From an uncultured Bacilli bacterium (GTDB lineage: Bacteria; Bacillota_I; Bacilli_A; RF39; UBA660): a stretch of 47,477 bases of DNA. Below, piece after piece: positions 15,409 to 25,917 of this stretch (positions are counted from its first letter, which is position 1; the number at the start of each line of letters is the position of its first letter). The notes below the pieces were generated by a model. The model was not told where the DNA came from. It ran no database searches and saw nothing but the letters and a program-made list of their open reading frames with translations. The stretch lies in assembly GCA_944358875.1 (NCBI GenBank), contig CALVRZ010000010.1, positions 1 to 47,477 on the forward strand, written 5' to 3'. Made by a program: the position numbers and the translations under genes.

Positions 15409-17481
15409 CTAATTTCCACCATTTTTCTTGATGATTTCTTCCGCAATGTTCTTAGGTACTTCTTCGTAGTGATCTAATTCCATTGTGAAGGTTCCACGTC
15501 CTTGAGTATTTGAACGTAAACTTGTTGCGTAACCGAACATTTCAGCAAGTGGTACCATTGCTTCAAAAGCGATAGCATTACCACGTGATTCTTGACCTAA
15601 TGGACGGCCACGTCTTGATGTAATATCTCCCATTACTGAACCAGTATATTCATCTGGTGCAACGATTTGAACTTTCATAATTGGTTCTAATAGGATTGGT
15701 TGACATTTACTTTTTGCTTCTTTTAGAGCTAGAGAAGCAGCAATCTTGAAGGCCATTTCTGATGAGTCAACATCATGGTATGATCCATCAAATAATGTTG
15801 CTTTAACATCAACCATTGGGTAACCTGCTAGGATACCTGTTTGCATTGCTTCTTGTAATCCTTTATCAACAACAGGAATGTATTCACGTGGTACGACACC
15901 TCCGACGATACGATCGACGAATTCATATCCTTTACCTGGATTTGGTTCGAATTTAATCCAAACGTGTCCGTATTGTCCACGACCACCTGATTGTTTGATG
16001 TGTTTTCCTTCACAATCAGCAGCTTGTTTAATTGTTTCACGATATGCAACTTGTGGTGCACCAATAGTGGCTTCAACACCAAATTCACGTTTCATACGAT
16101 CAACAATGATATCTAAGTGTAATTCACCCATACCAGCGATAACAGTTTGACCTGTTTCAACATCAGTATGTCTTCTGAATGTTGGGTCTTCTTCAGCTAA
16201 TTTTTGAAGAGCAACAGCCATCTTATCTTGGTCTGCTTTTGATTTTGGTTCTACAGCGACTTCAATAACAGGATCTGGGAAAGCCATTCCTTTCATGATT
16301 ACTGGTTTCTTTTCATCACATAAAGTATCTGCAGTTGTAGTATTCTTTAAACCGACAGCAGCAGCGATATCTCCGGCATATACTTCATCGATTTCTTCAC
16401 GGTGATTAGCATGCATTTGAAGAATACGTCCAATTCTTTCTTTAACATCTTTAGTTGAGTTTAATACATATGAACCACTTTTTAATGTTCCTGAGTAAAC
16501 TCTAAAGAATGTTAATTTTCCAACATATGGGTCAGTCATGATTTTGAAAGCTAAAGCTGTGAATGGTTCATTGTCTGATGGATGTCTTAAAACTTCGTTT
16601 CCTTTGTCATCAGTACATTCGATTGAAGCTATATCAGTTGGAGCTGGTAAGTAATCGATAACGGCATCTAATAATAATTTAATACCTTTATTTCCTAAAG
16701 CTGTTCCACACATTACAGGGAAGAATTCAGCTTTTAAAACTCCTGTTCTGATAGCTTTCTTGATCATTTCTTCTGATACTTCGCCACCTTCTAGATAATT
16801 CATCATTAATTCTTCATCAAAGTCAGCAGCTTTTTCGATTAAGTTATTACGGTATTCTTCAACTTGATCTTTCATATCTTCAGGAATAGGAATTTCGGTA
16901 TATTCTTCTTCTTGTTTTCCATCATAGTGATATGCTTTTCTAGTAATTAAGTCGATAACACCGTCAAAGTTATCTTCAGCACCGATTGGTAATTCGATAG
17001 GAGCACTGTTAGCACCTAAACGATCTTCAATACTTTTTAAAGTCATATAGAAATCGGCACCCATTTTGTCCATTTTATTGGCAAAAATGATTCTTGGTAC
17101 TTTGTATTCATTAGCTTGACGCCATACAGTTTCACTTTGTGGTTCAACGCCAGCTTGGGCATCTAGTAATAATACAGCACCGTCTAATACTCTAAGACTT
17201 CTTTGAACTTCAATAGTGAAGTCAACGTGTCCTGGAGTATCAATGATATTGAATCGATAGTCCCTCCAAAATGCGGTAGTAGCAGCACTTGTAATGGTAA
17301 TACCACGTTCTTGTTCTTGTTCCATCCAGTCCATTTGGCTAGCTCCATCGTGAGTTTCACCAATTTTGTGGATTTTACCAGTGTGGTATAAAATACGTTC
17401 AGTACAAGTTGTTTTTCCAGCATCAATATGGGCCATGATTCCAAAATTACGTGTTTTTTCTAACGAAACTTTACGAGCCAT
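15409..17481 (-). CDS. fusA: Elongation factor G
   Basis: The GTPase that drives ribosomal translocation. The 690 residues carry the P-loop AHIDAGKTT (17-25), [20 protein letters not shown] and [11 protein letters not shown], then domains II-V with the domain IV loop GRGQYGHVW and the C-terminal [20 protein letters not shown]. Length and completeness are normal. It starts 26 bp after rpsG, in the conserved order rpsL-rpsG-fusA-tuf. Confidence 0.99.
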   Translation of the reverse strand: MARKVSLEKTRNFGIMAHIDAGKTTCTERILYHTGKIHKIGETHDGASQMDWMEQEQERGITITSAATTAFWRDYRFNIIDTPGHVDFTIEVQRSLRVLDGAVLLLDAQAGVEPQSETVWRQANEYKVPRIIFANKMDKMGADFYMTLKSIEDRLGANSAPIELPIGAEDNFDGVIDLITRKAYHYDGKQEEEYTEIPIPEDMKDQVEEYRNNLIEKAADFDEELMMNYLEGGEVSEEMIKKAIRTGVLKAEFFPVMCGTALGNKGIKLLLDAVIDYLPAPTDIASIECTDDKGNEVLRHPSDNEPFTALAFKIMTDPYVGKLTFFRVYSGTLKSGSYVLNSTKDVKERIGRILQMHANHREEIDEVYAGDIAAAVGLKNTTTADTLCDEKKPVIMKGMAFPDPVIEVAVEPKSKADQDKMAVALQKLAEEDPTFRRHTDVETGQTVIAGMGELHLDIIVDRMKREFGVEATIGAPQVAYRETIKQAADCEGKHIKQSGGRGQYGHVWIKFEPNPGKGYEFVDRIVGGVVPREYIPVVDKGLQEAMQTGILAGYPMVDVKATLFDGSYHDVDSSEMAFKIAASLALKEAKSKCQPILLEPIMKVQIVAPDEYTGSVMGDITSRRGRPLGQESRGNAIAFEAMVPLAEMFGYATSLRSNTQGRGTFTMELDHYEEVPKNIAEEIIKKNGGN

Positions 17482-17507
17482 ATTTATTTTCCTTTCTTAT
17501 TTATATT

Positions 17508-17975
17508 TTACCAACGATAGTGAGCAAAGGCTTTGTTTGCTTCAGCCATCTTATGTGTGTCTTCACGTTTCTTAACAGAAGCGCCGGTTCCATTTGAAGC
17601 ATCGATAAGTTCATTAGCTAAGTTTTCAGCCATAGTATGACCATTTCTTAATCTAGCATATTGAACTAACCAACGAAATGCTAAAGTTTGAGCACGTTCT
17701 GGTTTTACTTCAACTGGTACTTGGTAGTTAGCTCCTCCTACTCTTCTTGATTTTACTTCAAGAGCAGGTTTGATATTATTCATGGCTTTTTCAAAAACAA
17801 CCATTGGTTCTTCACCAGTTTTTTCTTTTATGATATCAAAAGATTTATATACAATTTTTTGAGCGATACCTTTTTTACCATTATTCATGATTTGGTTAAT
17901 TAATTTGGTAACAACTTTAGAATTGTATATTGGATCTGCTAATACATCTCTTTTTTCAGCACGTCTTTTACGCAT
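17508..17975 (-). CDS. rpsG: 30S ribosomal protein S7
   Basis: A primary binder of the 3' domain of 16S rRNA and assembly initiator of the small-subunit head. 155 residues, complete, with the family signature [23 protein letters not shown] near 16-38 and [15 protein letters not shown] near 76-90. Second gene of the str operon, 43 bp after rpsL. Confidence 0.99.
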   Translation of the reverse strand: MRKRRAEKRDVLADPIYNSKVVTKLINQIMNNGKKGIAQKIVYKSFDIIKEKTGEEPMVVFEKAMNNIKPALEVKSRRVGGANYQVPVEVKPERAQTLAFRWLVQYARLRNGHTMAENLANELIDASNGTGASVKKREDTHKMAEANKAFAHYRW

Positions 17976-18018
17976 GTTCTTCCTCCTTCCATGATCTTAT
18001 TTTAGTTATTATTTGTAA

Positions 18019-18432
18019 TTATTTTTTTGGTTTTTTAGCACCGTATTTGGAACGACCTTGCATACGGTTTTGAACACCAGCAGTATCCATTGTTCCTCTT
18101 ATGATGTGATAACGAATACCGATTAAGTCTTTAACACGACCACCTCTAATTAAAACAACGCTGTGTTCTTGTAGGTTGTGTCCAATTCCAGGAATGTAGC
18201 AGTTTACTTCCATACCATTTGATAGACGAACACGAGCTACTTTACGTAATGCTGAGTTTGGTTTCTTAGGTGTTTGAGTTCCAACACGAGTACATACACC
18301 TCTTTTTTGAGGAGAACTTTGCTTTACGACTTTCTTTTGAATAGAGTTTGTTCTTGTTTGTAATGCAGGTGATTTACTTTTTCTCTTTTTGTCTTTTCTT
18401 CCTTTACGAATTATTTGATTAATTGTAGGCAT
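18019..18432 (-). CDS. rpsL: 30S ribosomal protein S12
   Basis: A decoding-centre protein. The 137-residue sequence has [20 protein letters not shown], with the conserved Lys at the site where streptomycin-resistance substitutions arise in other bacteria unchanged, and [23 protein letters not shown] with the conserved Pro-Gly loop. The N-terminal [16 protein letters not shown] is canonical. GAAAGGAGGG lies before the ATG. It is the first gene of the str operon, after a leader of about 90 nt. Confidence 0.99.
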   Translation of the reverse strand: MPTINQIIRKGRKDKKRKSKSPALQTRTNSIQKKVVKQSSPQKRGVCTRVGTQTPKKPNSALRKVARVRLSNGMEVNCYIPGIGHNLQEHSVVLIRGGRVKDLIGIRYHIIRGTMDTAGVQNRMQGRSKYGAKKPKK

Positions 18433-18528
18433 TTTAACCCTCCTTTCTTACACATATCCAGGTGTTTCATTATTTACATAAAAGATAAGTTCTGTGAATA
18501 CACAAAACCTAATTTCATGAACGTTATT

Positions 18529-18557
18529 AATATATCACACATTCGTTGATGTGTCAA
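18529..18557 (-). promoter_or_regulatory. str operon promoter
   Basis: Minus-strand consensus -35 TTGACA (18552-18557), 17 bp, -10 TATATT (18529-18534). The leader of about 90 nt before rpsL is unstructured as far as I can see. Confidence 0.8.
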
Positions 18558-18690
18558 TTAATTTTTTTAATTTTGTCTTTTTTTCCCTTTTTGTCAATAC
18601 ATTATATGTTACTTTATTGCTTATATTATTTTTTACTTCTATTTTCTTTTTTACTTCATATATTTTAGTGTAAAAGAAAGGAATGATAAA

Positions 18691-18954
18691 ATGATGGAAA
18701 CACTTAAAGTTTCAAGTAAATCTAATCCTAATTCAGTAGCGGGAGCTCTAGCTAATGTATTTAGAGAAAAAGGAACGGTCGAAATACAGGCAATTGGAGC
18801 GGGTGCGTTAAATCAGGCTATTAAAGCGATTGCCATTGCTCGGGGATTTGTTGCTCCTTCAGGAAAAAATTTGGTTTGTATTCCGGCGTTTACGGATATT
18901 GTTATTGAAGGTGATGAAAGAACGGCAATTAAGTTAATTGTCGAAGCTAAATAA
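18691..18954 (+). CDS. spoVS: Stage V sporulation protein S
   Basis: SpoVS is a small Alba-like nucleic-acid-binding-fold protein needed for normal spore coat assembly and septation in Bacillus. The sequence follows the family throughout: SKSNPNSVAGALANV, IQAIGAGALNQAIKAIAIAR, GFVAPSGKNL, CIPAFTDI and DERTAIKLIVEAK. Two ATGs stand in tandem (18691 and 18694); the second gives the usual 86-residue form METLKVSSK and better spacing from GAAAGGA. Divergent from the str operon; followed by a hairpin terminator. Confidence 0.96.
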   Translation: MMETLKVSSKSNPNSVAGALANVFREKGTVEIQAIGAGALNQAIKAIAIARGFVAPSGKNLVCIPAFTDIVIEGDERTAIKLIVEAK

Positions 18955-18958
18955 TTAA

Positions 18959-19006
18959 AAGAACCTTAGATATGATATTGGAGTATCATACTAAGAGTTC
19001 TTTTTT
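18959..19006. terminator. Terminator between spoVS and the convergent membrane gene
   Basis: A long imperfect hairpin (GAACCTTAG/CTAAGAGTTC with an inner TATGATA/TATCATA stem, 18961-19000) followed by a T run on the plus strand; the minus side is moderately U-rich. Confidence 0.65.
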
Positions 19007-19490
19007 AATTTAGGGTTAAGATATTTTGATGACTAGTCACACTGCCATCTTTGAGACTTAGACTTGGTGAATATTCAATCGTGATGTCATTAGAAACTAT
19101 ATTAAGAATAGTGTTAGGGACAATATCAGACTGATTACATTTGATGATAAATGGTTCATTAGTTTTAGCGATGATCTCTCCTTTGGCTAAGTTACCATTT
19201 TCTTCTAAGTTAGCTTCATAGATGGTAATAGAGATATCATTAGACCGAGGAATGATTAGGTATAACTCTTCTCCATTGGTTGTATATGTGGTGATTTGGT
19301 CATCAGGTAAATTGTCAAAATATTGACTAGCCTCTTTCTCATTATTTAAATAAGCTATACCGATTAGTTCTTCATCATTAGTGAAAGTAAAATTATAGTT
19401 AAATTTATTTTTATTTTGGTTAAAGATGATTGCTAAAATAATACCTATTATTAATAAGATAATGATAGTAAGCGATATTTTTTTACGCAT
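19005..19490 (-). CDS. Membrane-anchored extracellular hypothetical protein
   Basis: 161 residues. Residues 5-24 (ISLTIIILLIIGIILAIIF) form an uncleaved N-terminal helix. The remainder is acidic and beta-rich (FNYNFTFTNDEELIG, ELYLIIPRSND, ITIEYSPSLS) and probably folds as a small beta-sandwich outside the cell. No family recognised. It ends at the spoVS-facing terminator and lies 70 bp downstream of the CapA-like lipoprotein, so the two may share transcription. Confidence 0.7.
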   Translation of the reverse strand: MRKKISLTIIILLIIGIILAIIFNQNKNKFNYNFTFTNDEELIGIAYLNNEKEASQYFDNLPDDQITTYTTNGEELYLIIPRSNDISITIYEANLEENGNLAKGEIIAKTNEPFIIKCNQSDIVPNTILNIVSNDITIEYSPSLSLKDGSVTSHQNILTLN

Positions 19491-19560
19491 AAGGACCCCT
19501 TTCTGGTTATTTAACTAAAATATTTATTAACAATTTCATTATATCTTTTATTAATTATTT

Positions 19561-20856
19561 TTAGTTTGTTTTTAGAATATTTCCCTCTTCATCTAAAGTT
19601 GCATTTATGGACCAACTATTCATATTAGCAATGGCATTTGAATAAGCATCATTAGCTAGTAAAGTTGTTTTATAGTCTTTTTGATGACAAGGAATGAACT
19701 GATAAGATAAAGTCCCATCATTATGGATATTCATAGATAGTATACCTGTATCTTTATCTTCACGATTAAAGATAAAATCGCCTAAGTTATATGCAATTAG
19801 TTTATCGTTGTAATATTCCATGCCTTGAAGGACATGAGCATGGCTACCAACGATTAAGTCAGCACCAGCATCTATATACTGTTTACCTGTATCAATTTGG
19901 ACTTGCTCTAAATCATGGGAATCTTCTTTACCCCAGTGAAGAAGAACGATAACATAGTCACTCTCTTGTTTCGTAGTTTCGATAAGAGAAAGAAGTTCTT
20001 CAGGATCATAGCATCTAAAGACACCACTTTGGGTTTCGGTTGCTTCAGGTGTTAGAATGAATTTTTCAGCTCTAGTAGCCGAGATGAAAGCAACTTTATA
20101 TCCACCAATTATATAATAATATGGTTCTTGGGCTTCTTCTTTGTTTTTTCCAGCACCGACATGGGCAATATCAGCATTATCTAGCGTGGTGATAGTATCT
20201 AAGAAAGCATCTTCTCCATAGTCATATACGTGATTATTGGCTAATGATACTAAATCAACGCCCATTTCGTGATAGATAGAGACACGCGAAGGACTGCCAC
20301 GGAAAGTATAGTATTTATTAGGTAGTGGTGCACCACGGTCACTAAAAGAGAATTCATTATTGGCAACCATTAGATCAGCTTTTTGCATGATATCGACAAC
20401 ATCTTCAGATAAAATGCCATATACACCTTCTTGCCTACTATCATAGTAAGGCATAATATCAAAATTATCGGCAAGAGAGATATCGCCAACAAAGTTAATG
20501 GTTGATACTTCTTTATTGTCCGTGATGACTTTAACATTATCTTTATTTTCATAATTATTTTGATATGAGTCATATAATACTTGAAGTGATTTACCGGTTA
20601 CATCATGCCATGATTGAAGTTGATAGCTACTATCATTAAGTTTATCCTTGATAGTTATTAGTGACTCTAACTGATAATTATCATTAATCCAATCCAAAAA
20701 ATCTTCATCGATATATGAACTTTGCAAATCATAAGTTAATATTTCACTGATAACATCTTCCTTAGTTATTTTGGGTTCTTCATTTTTTTCTTTGGAACAA
20801 CTTGGTAAAATAATGATTGCACTTATTATTAATAATACATAAATTTTTTTTAACAT
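19561..20856 (-). CDS. CapA-like lipoprotein (poly-gamma-glutamate/metallophosphoesterase fold)
   Basis: CapA-family proteins have a calcineurin-like phosphoesterase fold and are linked to poly-gamma-glutamate capsule export, though most members have no proven role. I place the start at ATG 20856, after GATAGGAG. From there the protein begins MLKKIYVLLIISAIIILPSC, a lipoprotein signal whose lipobox Cys makes it a surface lipoprotein of 431 residues. Metal-site motifs: FVGDISLADN, MVANNEFSFSDRG, SLANNHVYDYG, LHWGKED and VGSHAHVLQG, followed by AYNLGDFIFN. No capBC genes are nearby, so the substrate is open. Confidence 0.88.
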   Translation of the reverse strand: MLKKIYVLLIISAIIILPSCSKEKNEEPKITKEDVISEILTYDLQSSYIDEDFLDWINDNYQLESLITIKDKLNDSSYQLQSWHDVTGKSLQVLYDSYQNNYENKDNVKVITDNKEVSTINFVGDISLADNFDIMPYYDSRQEGVYGILSEDVVDIMQKADLMVANNEFSFSDRGAPLPNKYYTFRGSPSRVSIYHEMGVDLVSLANNHVYDYGEDAFLDTITTLDNADIAHVGAGKNKEEAQEPYYYIIGGYKVAFISATRAEKFILTPEATETQSGVFRCYDPEELLSLIETTKQESDYVIVLLHWGKEDSHDLEQVQIDTGKQYIDAGADLIVGSHAHVLQGMEYYNDKLIAYNLGDFIFNREDKDTGILSMNIHNDGTLSYQFIPCHQKDYKTTLLANDAYSNAIANMNSWSINATLDEEGNILKTN

Positions 20857-20984
20857 TTTTATACTCCTATCACTATTATAATTGTAATACCCTTCGTGAT
20901 AATATTTATTTGTTAGCATAATTATAACATTTATATATTTTTAAGTAAAGAATTATTAATTTTTTGTTAAAGCTTTTTTAAAAT

Positions 20985-21440
20985 GTCCCACAGAAATTTT
21001 TTTAAAATGTCCCATAATTTGATACAATACACCTTATAGGAAGGAGGTGTATTTATTTGAATAAAGATAAAAGAAAAGCTTTAGAATAATGAAAAGTGAA
21101 TTTAATGCTAGACCCGTATTTCATTCAACCGTAGAAACTATTAAAGCTCATTTTTTAATATGTTTTCTATCATTAACAATATACAGATATTTAGAAAAGA
21201 AACTAGAAAAAAAATATACTGTTGGAGATATTTTAGATACACTTAGAGATATGAATGTAAAATTAGATATGTCAGATACTTATTCTCCGAACTATATAAG
21301 AACAGATTTAACCGATGATTTACATGATAAATTTGGCTTTAGAACAGATTATGAAGCTATACGTGAAAAAAATTTAAAAAAAATTTGTAAAGAAACAAAA
21401 AATTAAAAAACTTACGCATTTTTGAAGTTTAAAAAAAGCT
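20985..21440 (+). mobile_element. Remnant of an IS1634-type insertion sequence
   Basis: The left end has TTTTTTAAAATGTCCCA twice in tandem (about 20985-21018), then a promoter-like TACAAT and a GGAGG ribosome site before a ten-codon frame (TTG at about 21057) that stops. Directly after comes the transposase C-terminus in another frame. The central part encoding most of the DDE domain has been deleted. No matching inverted repeat is obvious on the right, so the right boundary is approximate. Sequence 21440-21510 holds a small imperfect hairpin and no gene. Confidence 0.65.
21074..21406 (+). pseudogene. C-terminal fragment of IS1634-family DDE transposase
   Basis: The reading frame SFRIMKSEFNARPVF followed by IKAHFLICFLSLTIYRYLEKKL and YIRTDLTDDLHDKFGFRTDY is the typical end of IS1634/IS4-group transposases: the Y/C-terminal helix after the catalytic Glu, whose usual context is EESFRIMKSEF. 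An in-frame stop lies about six codons upstream of SFRIM. The ATG at 21089 is an internal Met of the original gene. Only about 110 of the original 500 or more residues remain, so it cannot be active. Confidence 0.85.
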
Positions 21441-21510
21441 CCTCAAGCCCTTATAAATAAGGATTAGGGAGTATTTACTCTTTAAAAAGTGTTTAAGTTG
21501 AGATAATGTC

Positions 21511-21539
21511 AAAAACTAGTTACATTTTGGTAACTAGTT
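21511..21539 (-). terminator. Terminator after the pentapeptide-repeat gene
   Basis: AACTAGTTAC (21514-21523) pairs with GTAACTAGTT (21530-21539), followed by five U on the minus strand. Confidence 0.75.
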
Positions 21540-22156
21540 TACTTAATGGTTATATCTAACATAGTAACGATAGATAAGGCTTGATCGACACTTACTTTGG
21601 TTCCTCTTAGCGATGAAAGATCAGTTTTTATGTTATTAATGTTGCATGTGGATAAATCAAGATTATTAAAACTTGTATTAATTATTTCTGAATTTGATAA
21701 ATTGACATTATCTAAAGTTAGGTTTTTAATTTTTGTTTCAATAAAACTGGATTCGGTTAAATCACTTTGTTCAATTTTTACATCTTTAATATCACTCATA
21801 GCTAAATTTAAATATTTGGCATTACAACCAACTAGTTGAATATTATGAAAATAACTCATAGAAAAGTCAGTTCCAACAAGACGACAATCTTTAAAAACAA
21901 CACGATTTAAATGACGAAATTTTAAATTTGATAGGTCACATTTTTCAAAAAGGCAATCTAATAAATCGACGTTTTCTAATTTTAGGTTAGATAAATTAAC
22001 ACCAGTAAATTGACAAGAATCAAAAGTTACGTCTTGGATAATTATATCATCACTGGGATTACTAGTTATTTTGGCATTAGTAAAATCATCACTAGAAAGC
22101 ATCATATTAAGTGTTTTAGGAATTGTCTTTTTTATTTTGGGTTTAATAATTGGCAT
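21539..22156 (-). CDS. Pentapeptide-repeat protein
   Basis: A 205-residue cytosolic protein built almost entirely of A(D/N)LXX-type repeats from about residue 38 to 185 (for example FTGVNLSNLKLENVDLLDC, CDLSNLKF, NVNLSNSEI), which fold as a right-handed quadrilateral beta-helix. Such proteins include DNA-mimic gyrase protectors, but most have no known function. Ile/Leu/Val at the repeat centres is regular and the helix looks intact. It follows the ABC permease by 12 bp on the same strand, so it may belong to that operon. Confidence 0.85.
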   Translation of the reverse strand: MPIIKPKIKKTIPKTLNMMLSSDDFTNAKITSNPSDDIIIQDVTFDSCQFTGVNLSNLKLENVDLLDCLFEKCDLSNLKFRHLNRVVFKDCRLVGTDFSMSYFHNIQLVGCNAKYLNLAMSDIKDVKIEQSDLTESSFIETKIKNLTLDNVNLSNSEIINTSFNNLDLSTCNINNIKTDLSSLRGTKVSVDQALSIVTMLDITIK

Positions 22157-22168
22157 ATTATTACTCCT

Positions 22169-25100
22169 TTATTCAACTGATTTTAAGGAATCGATCATGT
22201 TTATTTTCTTTAAGATAAAATATGTAATAAATTGAACTAAGAGAGTAAAGATGATCATAATGACAAATGTATAAATGTAACTTAAGAAATGAACATCTTT
22301 AACAAAGAGAATTTCGTCGGTCTCAGCAACAGTTAAGACAAAGAGATTTAATGATAAGCCTAACCCAATACCAAGAATGATACCAAAGATCGTTAGAATT
22401 ACGGTTTCACGATAGACATAAGTGGATACTTCATTATCATGGAAGCCTAATACTTTAAGGCTAGCTATTTCTCTTTTTCTTTCACTAATATTAATCGTCG
22501 TTAGATTATATAAGACAGTGATAGCTAAGAAGGTTGAAAAGCCTATTATTAGGTAGACGATGTCATTCATACCATCGATGATATCTTCGAAAATAGACAT
22601 GCTATCTTTGGTATATTGAATGCTACTAAAGTAACTGGAGTTCATAAGGTTATTACCAGTACTTTCAATGTCGTCATTACCAAAGTTAATCATGATGGCA
22701 TTATAAGTGTTATTATTAAAGATTTTTTCATAATAGTTGTTTTTGGTGTAGATATAGTTACCTACATAGTTTCTGGTGACCCCACTTACTTTAAGAACAA
22801 ATAATTCGTTGTCACTATTTCTAATTTGGAATGTATCTCCTTTTTGAACATTTAGTAATTCGGCCATTTTCTCAGTGATAATAACACCATAGTCATCTAA
22901 AGTTAGTTGATTACCCTCTAAATCTTTTAAATGGAGATAATCACTTAGATTAGTAGTATCTTCAAAAGCCATAACATAGACATCTAGAGTTTTATTTTGA
23001 GCTTTAAAAGTATAACTTTCCATATTGGTATATATCTCATTAGTTATGTTATTTTGATTTAGAAGTTCAGTTATTTCTTTAGTTGGTTCTTCTTTGTTTT
23101 CATCTAGAAAAAGAAGAGCTTCGTAGGTTTGGATTTCTTTGAATTGTTTATCTAATAAAGAATTAACACTATCTCTGATACCAAAACCGGTTAGTAATAA
23201 GGCAGTACAACCTGAAATACCAATGATGGTCATGATAATTCTCTTTTTATAACGAAAGAGATTACGAATGGTTACTTTCCATGTAAATGATAGATGATTC
23301 CAAATGATGGGGATGCGTTCTAAGATGACTTTGCGTCCCATTTTAGGGGCAACGGGTCTTAGGAGATTAGCAGGCATATATTTGAAATCACGATTAGCGG
23401 CAATATAGGTTACCGTAGCCATCGTTAGGAAACATACGACAATGATAATGATACTTGCTTCAAAATTAAAGTACGTTATTAATGATGGAATGGTAAATGA
23501 TGAAGTATAGACACCAAAGAGGAAGTGTGGGACGATAAAGTAACCCACGAGTAAGCCCGCGAGTAGGCCTACAATAGTAGCAATTAAAACGTAGAAAATA
23601 TAACTAAAAATTATTTTGCCTTTAGAGATACCAAGTGAAGTGAATAAGCCAATTTCACCACGTTCTTCATCGATCATTCTGGTCATGGTATTCATACACA
23701 TTAGAAGGGCTACTAAAATGAAGAAAATGGGAAAAACACTAGCAATGGCATCAACTTTAGTCGCAGATTCATAGAAAGTGGTATAACCACTGTTGTCCTC
23801 ACGATCTAAGAGATACCAAACAGGCTTTTCTAATTTTTGGACTTCTTCTTTGGCTTTAGCTATTTCATCATTAGCCTTTTTTATTTCTTCTTGATAAGTT
23901 TGATAATTGCTATTATACTCTTCTTTACCTTTAGCTAATTCGGCTTCACCATCGATTATTTCTTGGTAAGCTTCATTTAGAGTACTTTGATTTTTTTGAT
24001 ATTCTTCTTCCCAAGTGGCTATACCTTGTTCTAATTCTTTTTCACCTTGATTTAAAGTGGCAATCGAAGTCTTTAGTTGGTTTAAGCCTTCTTTGGAAGT
24101 GGTTAGAGTTGCTATTTGTTCTTGTAAAAGACGATATTCTTCAGAAGCTTTATCTAAAGTTTCTAACATCTGATTTAGACTAGCTATTTGATTTTCTAAA
24201 GTGGTAATAGTTGAATCAATTTGGCTTTCAGTGATACCATATTGGTTTAGGGTAGAATTTATTTTCTTTCTTCCCTCTTCGATTTTGGCTCTTTTATCAG
24301 CAAAAGTGTTTTCCATCTCTTGTTTGGTGGTATTTAATGTATTTACACCATTTTGATATTCAACTCTAGCATCATTTAGTTTTTGTTCGTTGGTTTCAAT
24401 TTCGTTAAGAGCATCTTTAAACTTTTGGTCATTTTCGTCAACCTTTGTTTTTAGTTCTTCTTCAGCATCATATATTTCTTGCATAGCTTCTTTTAGAATC
24501 TCTTCGTAACGGGCTGTTTCACGAATAGGCTTTAAGTCTTTTAACTCATCTTCTAAAAGTTTGGTAACTTCTAAATAATCATCAAGATAGGTTATTTTAT
24601 CAATACTATCATCAGCAAGAAGATAGATTTCGGTATAATAATCGATAGTAAAATTATCTTCAGGAATATACATAAAGGTATCTAATTTGCCATCACCGAC
24701 AGTAGAAATACCCTTGTTTTCATAAATATATAAAGAACTTCTGATGGTTCCTACAACAGTATATGAAGTGTTTTTGAGGGTGTCTTTAGCAGAATCTTCA
24801 AGCGTTATAGTATCATTTATTTGATAAGTGCCCTCCTCGACTAAAATTTCATTGTCTTGAGTAGGCATTCTTCCTTCAATTAATTTTACTTTATTTATTT
24901 CTTCGTTAATAGCATAAATTTTGGTTGGGTTACCATCAACAAGCGTCTCGTAAGAATATGATGGAACGACTTTGTATGCATGAGTTAGTTCTTTTAATGA
25001 GGTAACGTCATCATCAGTTAGCCCCATGGTACTTACGATTTTATAGTCCATTAGGGCTGTTTCATCATAGTAGTTATCCATGGTTTTAATCATATCTTGG

Positions 25101-25216
25101 GATGTTTCTCTAATTCCCGAGAAAAAGGCACTTCCTAAAGCAACGATAAAAATTAATGAGAAAAAACGTCCTAGTGATTTACGGATTTTGATAAAGCTAT
25201 TTTTAAGTAAAAGCAT
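22169..25216 (-). CDS. Large FtsX-family ABC transporter permease with extracellular coiled coil
   Basis: A permease of the MacB/FtsX superfamily, about 1015 residues from the ATG that shares TAATG with the ATPase stop. Layout: helix near 18-38; extracytoplasmic domain to about 235; long Glu/Lys/Gln-rich coiled coil about 235-470; three helices about 490-620 (PIFFILVALLMCMNTMTRMIDEERGEIGLF is the typical FtsX loop); helix near 670; a second extracellular domain; three final helices about 880-1005. Such exporters move peptides or lipoproteins or act mechanically on cell-wall hydrolases. The coiled coil resembles that of antimicrobial-peptide and phage-infection-type permeases, but its role here is unknown. 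Confidence 0.88.
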   Translation of the reverse strand: MLLLKNSFIKIRKSLGRFFSLIFIVALGSAFFSGIRETSQDMIKTMDNYYDETALMDYKIVSTMGLTDDDVTSLKELTHAYKVVPSYSYETLVDGNPTKIYAINEEINKVKLIEGRMPTQDNEILVEEGTYQINDTITLEDSAKDTLKNTSYTVVGTIRSSLYIYENKGISTVGDGKLDTFMYIPEDNFTIDYYTEIYLLADDSIDKITYLDDYLEVTKLLEDELKDLKPIRETARYEEILKEAMQEIYDAEEELKTKVDENDQKFKDALNEIETNEQKLNDARVEYQNGVNTLNTTKQEMENTFADKRAKIEEGRKKINSTLNQYGITESQIDSTITTLENQIASLNQMLETLDKASEEYRLLQEQIATLTTSKEGLNQLKTSIATLNQGEKELEQGIATWEEEYQKNQSTLNEAYQEIIDGEAELAKGKEEYNSNYQTYQEEIKKANDEIAKAKEEVQKLEKPVWYLLDREDNSGYTTFYESATKVDAIASVFPIFFILVALLMCMNTMTRMIDEERGEIGLFTSLGISKGKIIFSYIFYVLIATIVGLLAGLLVGYFIVPHFLFGVYTSSFTIPSLITYFNFEASIIIIVVCFLTMATVTYIAANRDFKYMPANLLRPVAPKMGRKVILERIPIIWNHLSFTWKVTIRNLFRYKKRIIMTIIGISGCTALLLTGFGIRDSVNSLLDKQFKEIQTYEALLFLDENKEEPTKEITELLNQNNITNEIYTNMESYTFKAQNKTLDVYVMAFEDTTNLSDYLHLKDLEGNQLTLDDYGVIITEKMAELLNVQKGDTFQIRNSDNELFVLKVSGVTRNYVGNYIYTKNNYYEKIFNNNTYNAIMINFGNDDIESTGNNLMNSSYFSSIQYTKDSMSIFEDIIDGMNDIVYLIIGFSTFLAITVLYNLTTINISERKREIASLKVLGFHDNEVSTYVYRETVILTIFGIILGIGLGLSLNLFVLTVAETDEILFVKDVHFLSYIYTFVIMIIFTLLVQFITYFILKKINMIDSLKSVE

Positions 25217-25917
25217 TACCAATCAATATCCTTTACAAGTTTAGGATTTTCATTGATGATAATATCGTCAACATGTCCATTTTTGATTTTTATTACTTTA
25301 TCCGCGATTTCACTAATAATGGCATTATGCGTGATAATTATAGTTGTCATATTCATTTTATGGCAGGTATCTTGAAGTAACTCTAAGATCATACGACCGG
25401 TTTTGGAATCAAGAGCGCCAGTTGGTTCGTCACACAATAGTAATTTAGGGTTTTTAGCTAGGGCTCTAGCAATACTTACTCTTTGTTGTTCACCTCCGGA
25501 TAGTTGAGCGGGAAAATGATCTTTACGATCTTTTAAGCCTACTTTATCTAGAGTTGTTAAACTATCCATAGGATTTTTACAGATTTGGCTCGCTAAAGAA
25601 ACGTTTTCGATAGCTGTTAGGTTACCTACTAAATTATAAAATTGAAAAACGAAACCAATATCATATCTACGATAATCTGTCAGTTGTTTTCTTGTATACT
25701 TAGAAATATCTTGACCATCAATAATGATCGATCCTTTGGTAGCGGTGTCCATACCGCCAAGGATATTTAGAACTGTCGTCTTGCCCGCGCCTGATGGGCC
25801 TAAAATAACCACTAGTTCACCTTTTTCAATAGAAAAGCTTACATTTTCAATTGCTTTGATGGAAACTTCACCCATATTATAAATTTTAGATATGTTCTTT
25901 ACATCAATAAACGCCAT
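25216..25917 (-). CDS. ABC transporter ATP-binding protein (MacB/LolD type)
   Basis: The ATPase partner of the next gene. From ATG 25917 (after AGGTGATAAA) it has 233 residues with Walker [11 protein letters not shown]-loop FVFQFYNL, signature [15 protein letters not shown], Walker [13 protein letters not shown] and H-switch ITHN. The pattern [19 protein letters not shown]...[11 protein letters not shown] belongs to the MacB/LolD/FtsE branch that works with FtsX-like permeases. Its stop overlaps the permease start. The upstream gap 25960-26191 has no gene I can see. Confidence 0.95.
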   Translation of the reverse strand: MAFIDVKNISKIYNMGEVSIKAIENVSFSIEKGELVVILGPSGAGKTTVLNILGGMDTATKGSIIIDGQDISKYTRKQLTDYRRYDIGFVFQFYNLVGNLTAIENVSLASQICKNPMDSLTTLDKVGLKDRKDHFPAQLSGGEQQRVSIARALAKNPKLLLCDEPTGALDSKTGRMILELLQDTCHKMNMTTIIITHNAIISEIADKVIKIKNGHVDDIIINENPKLVKDIDW

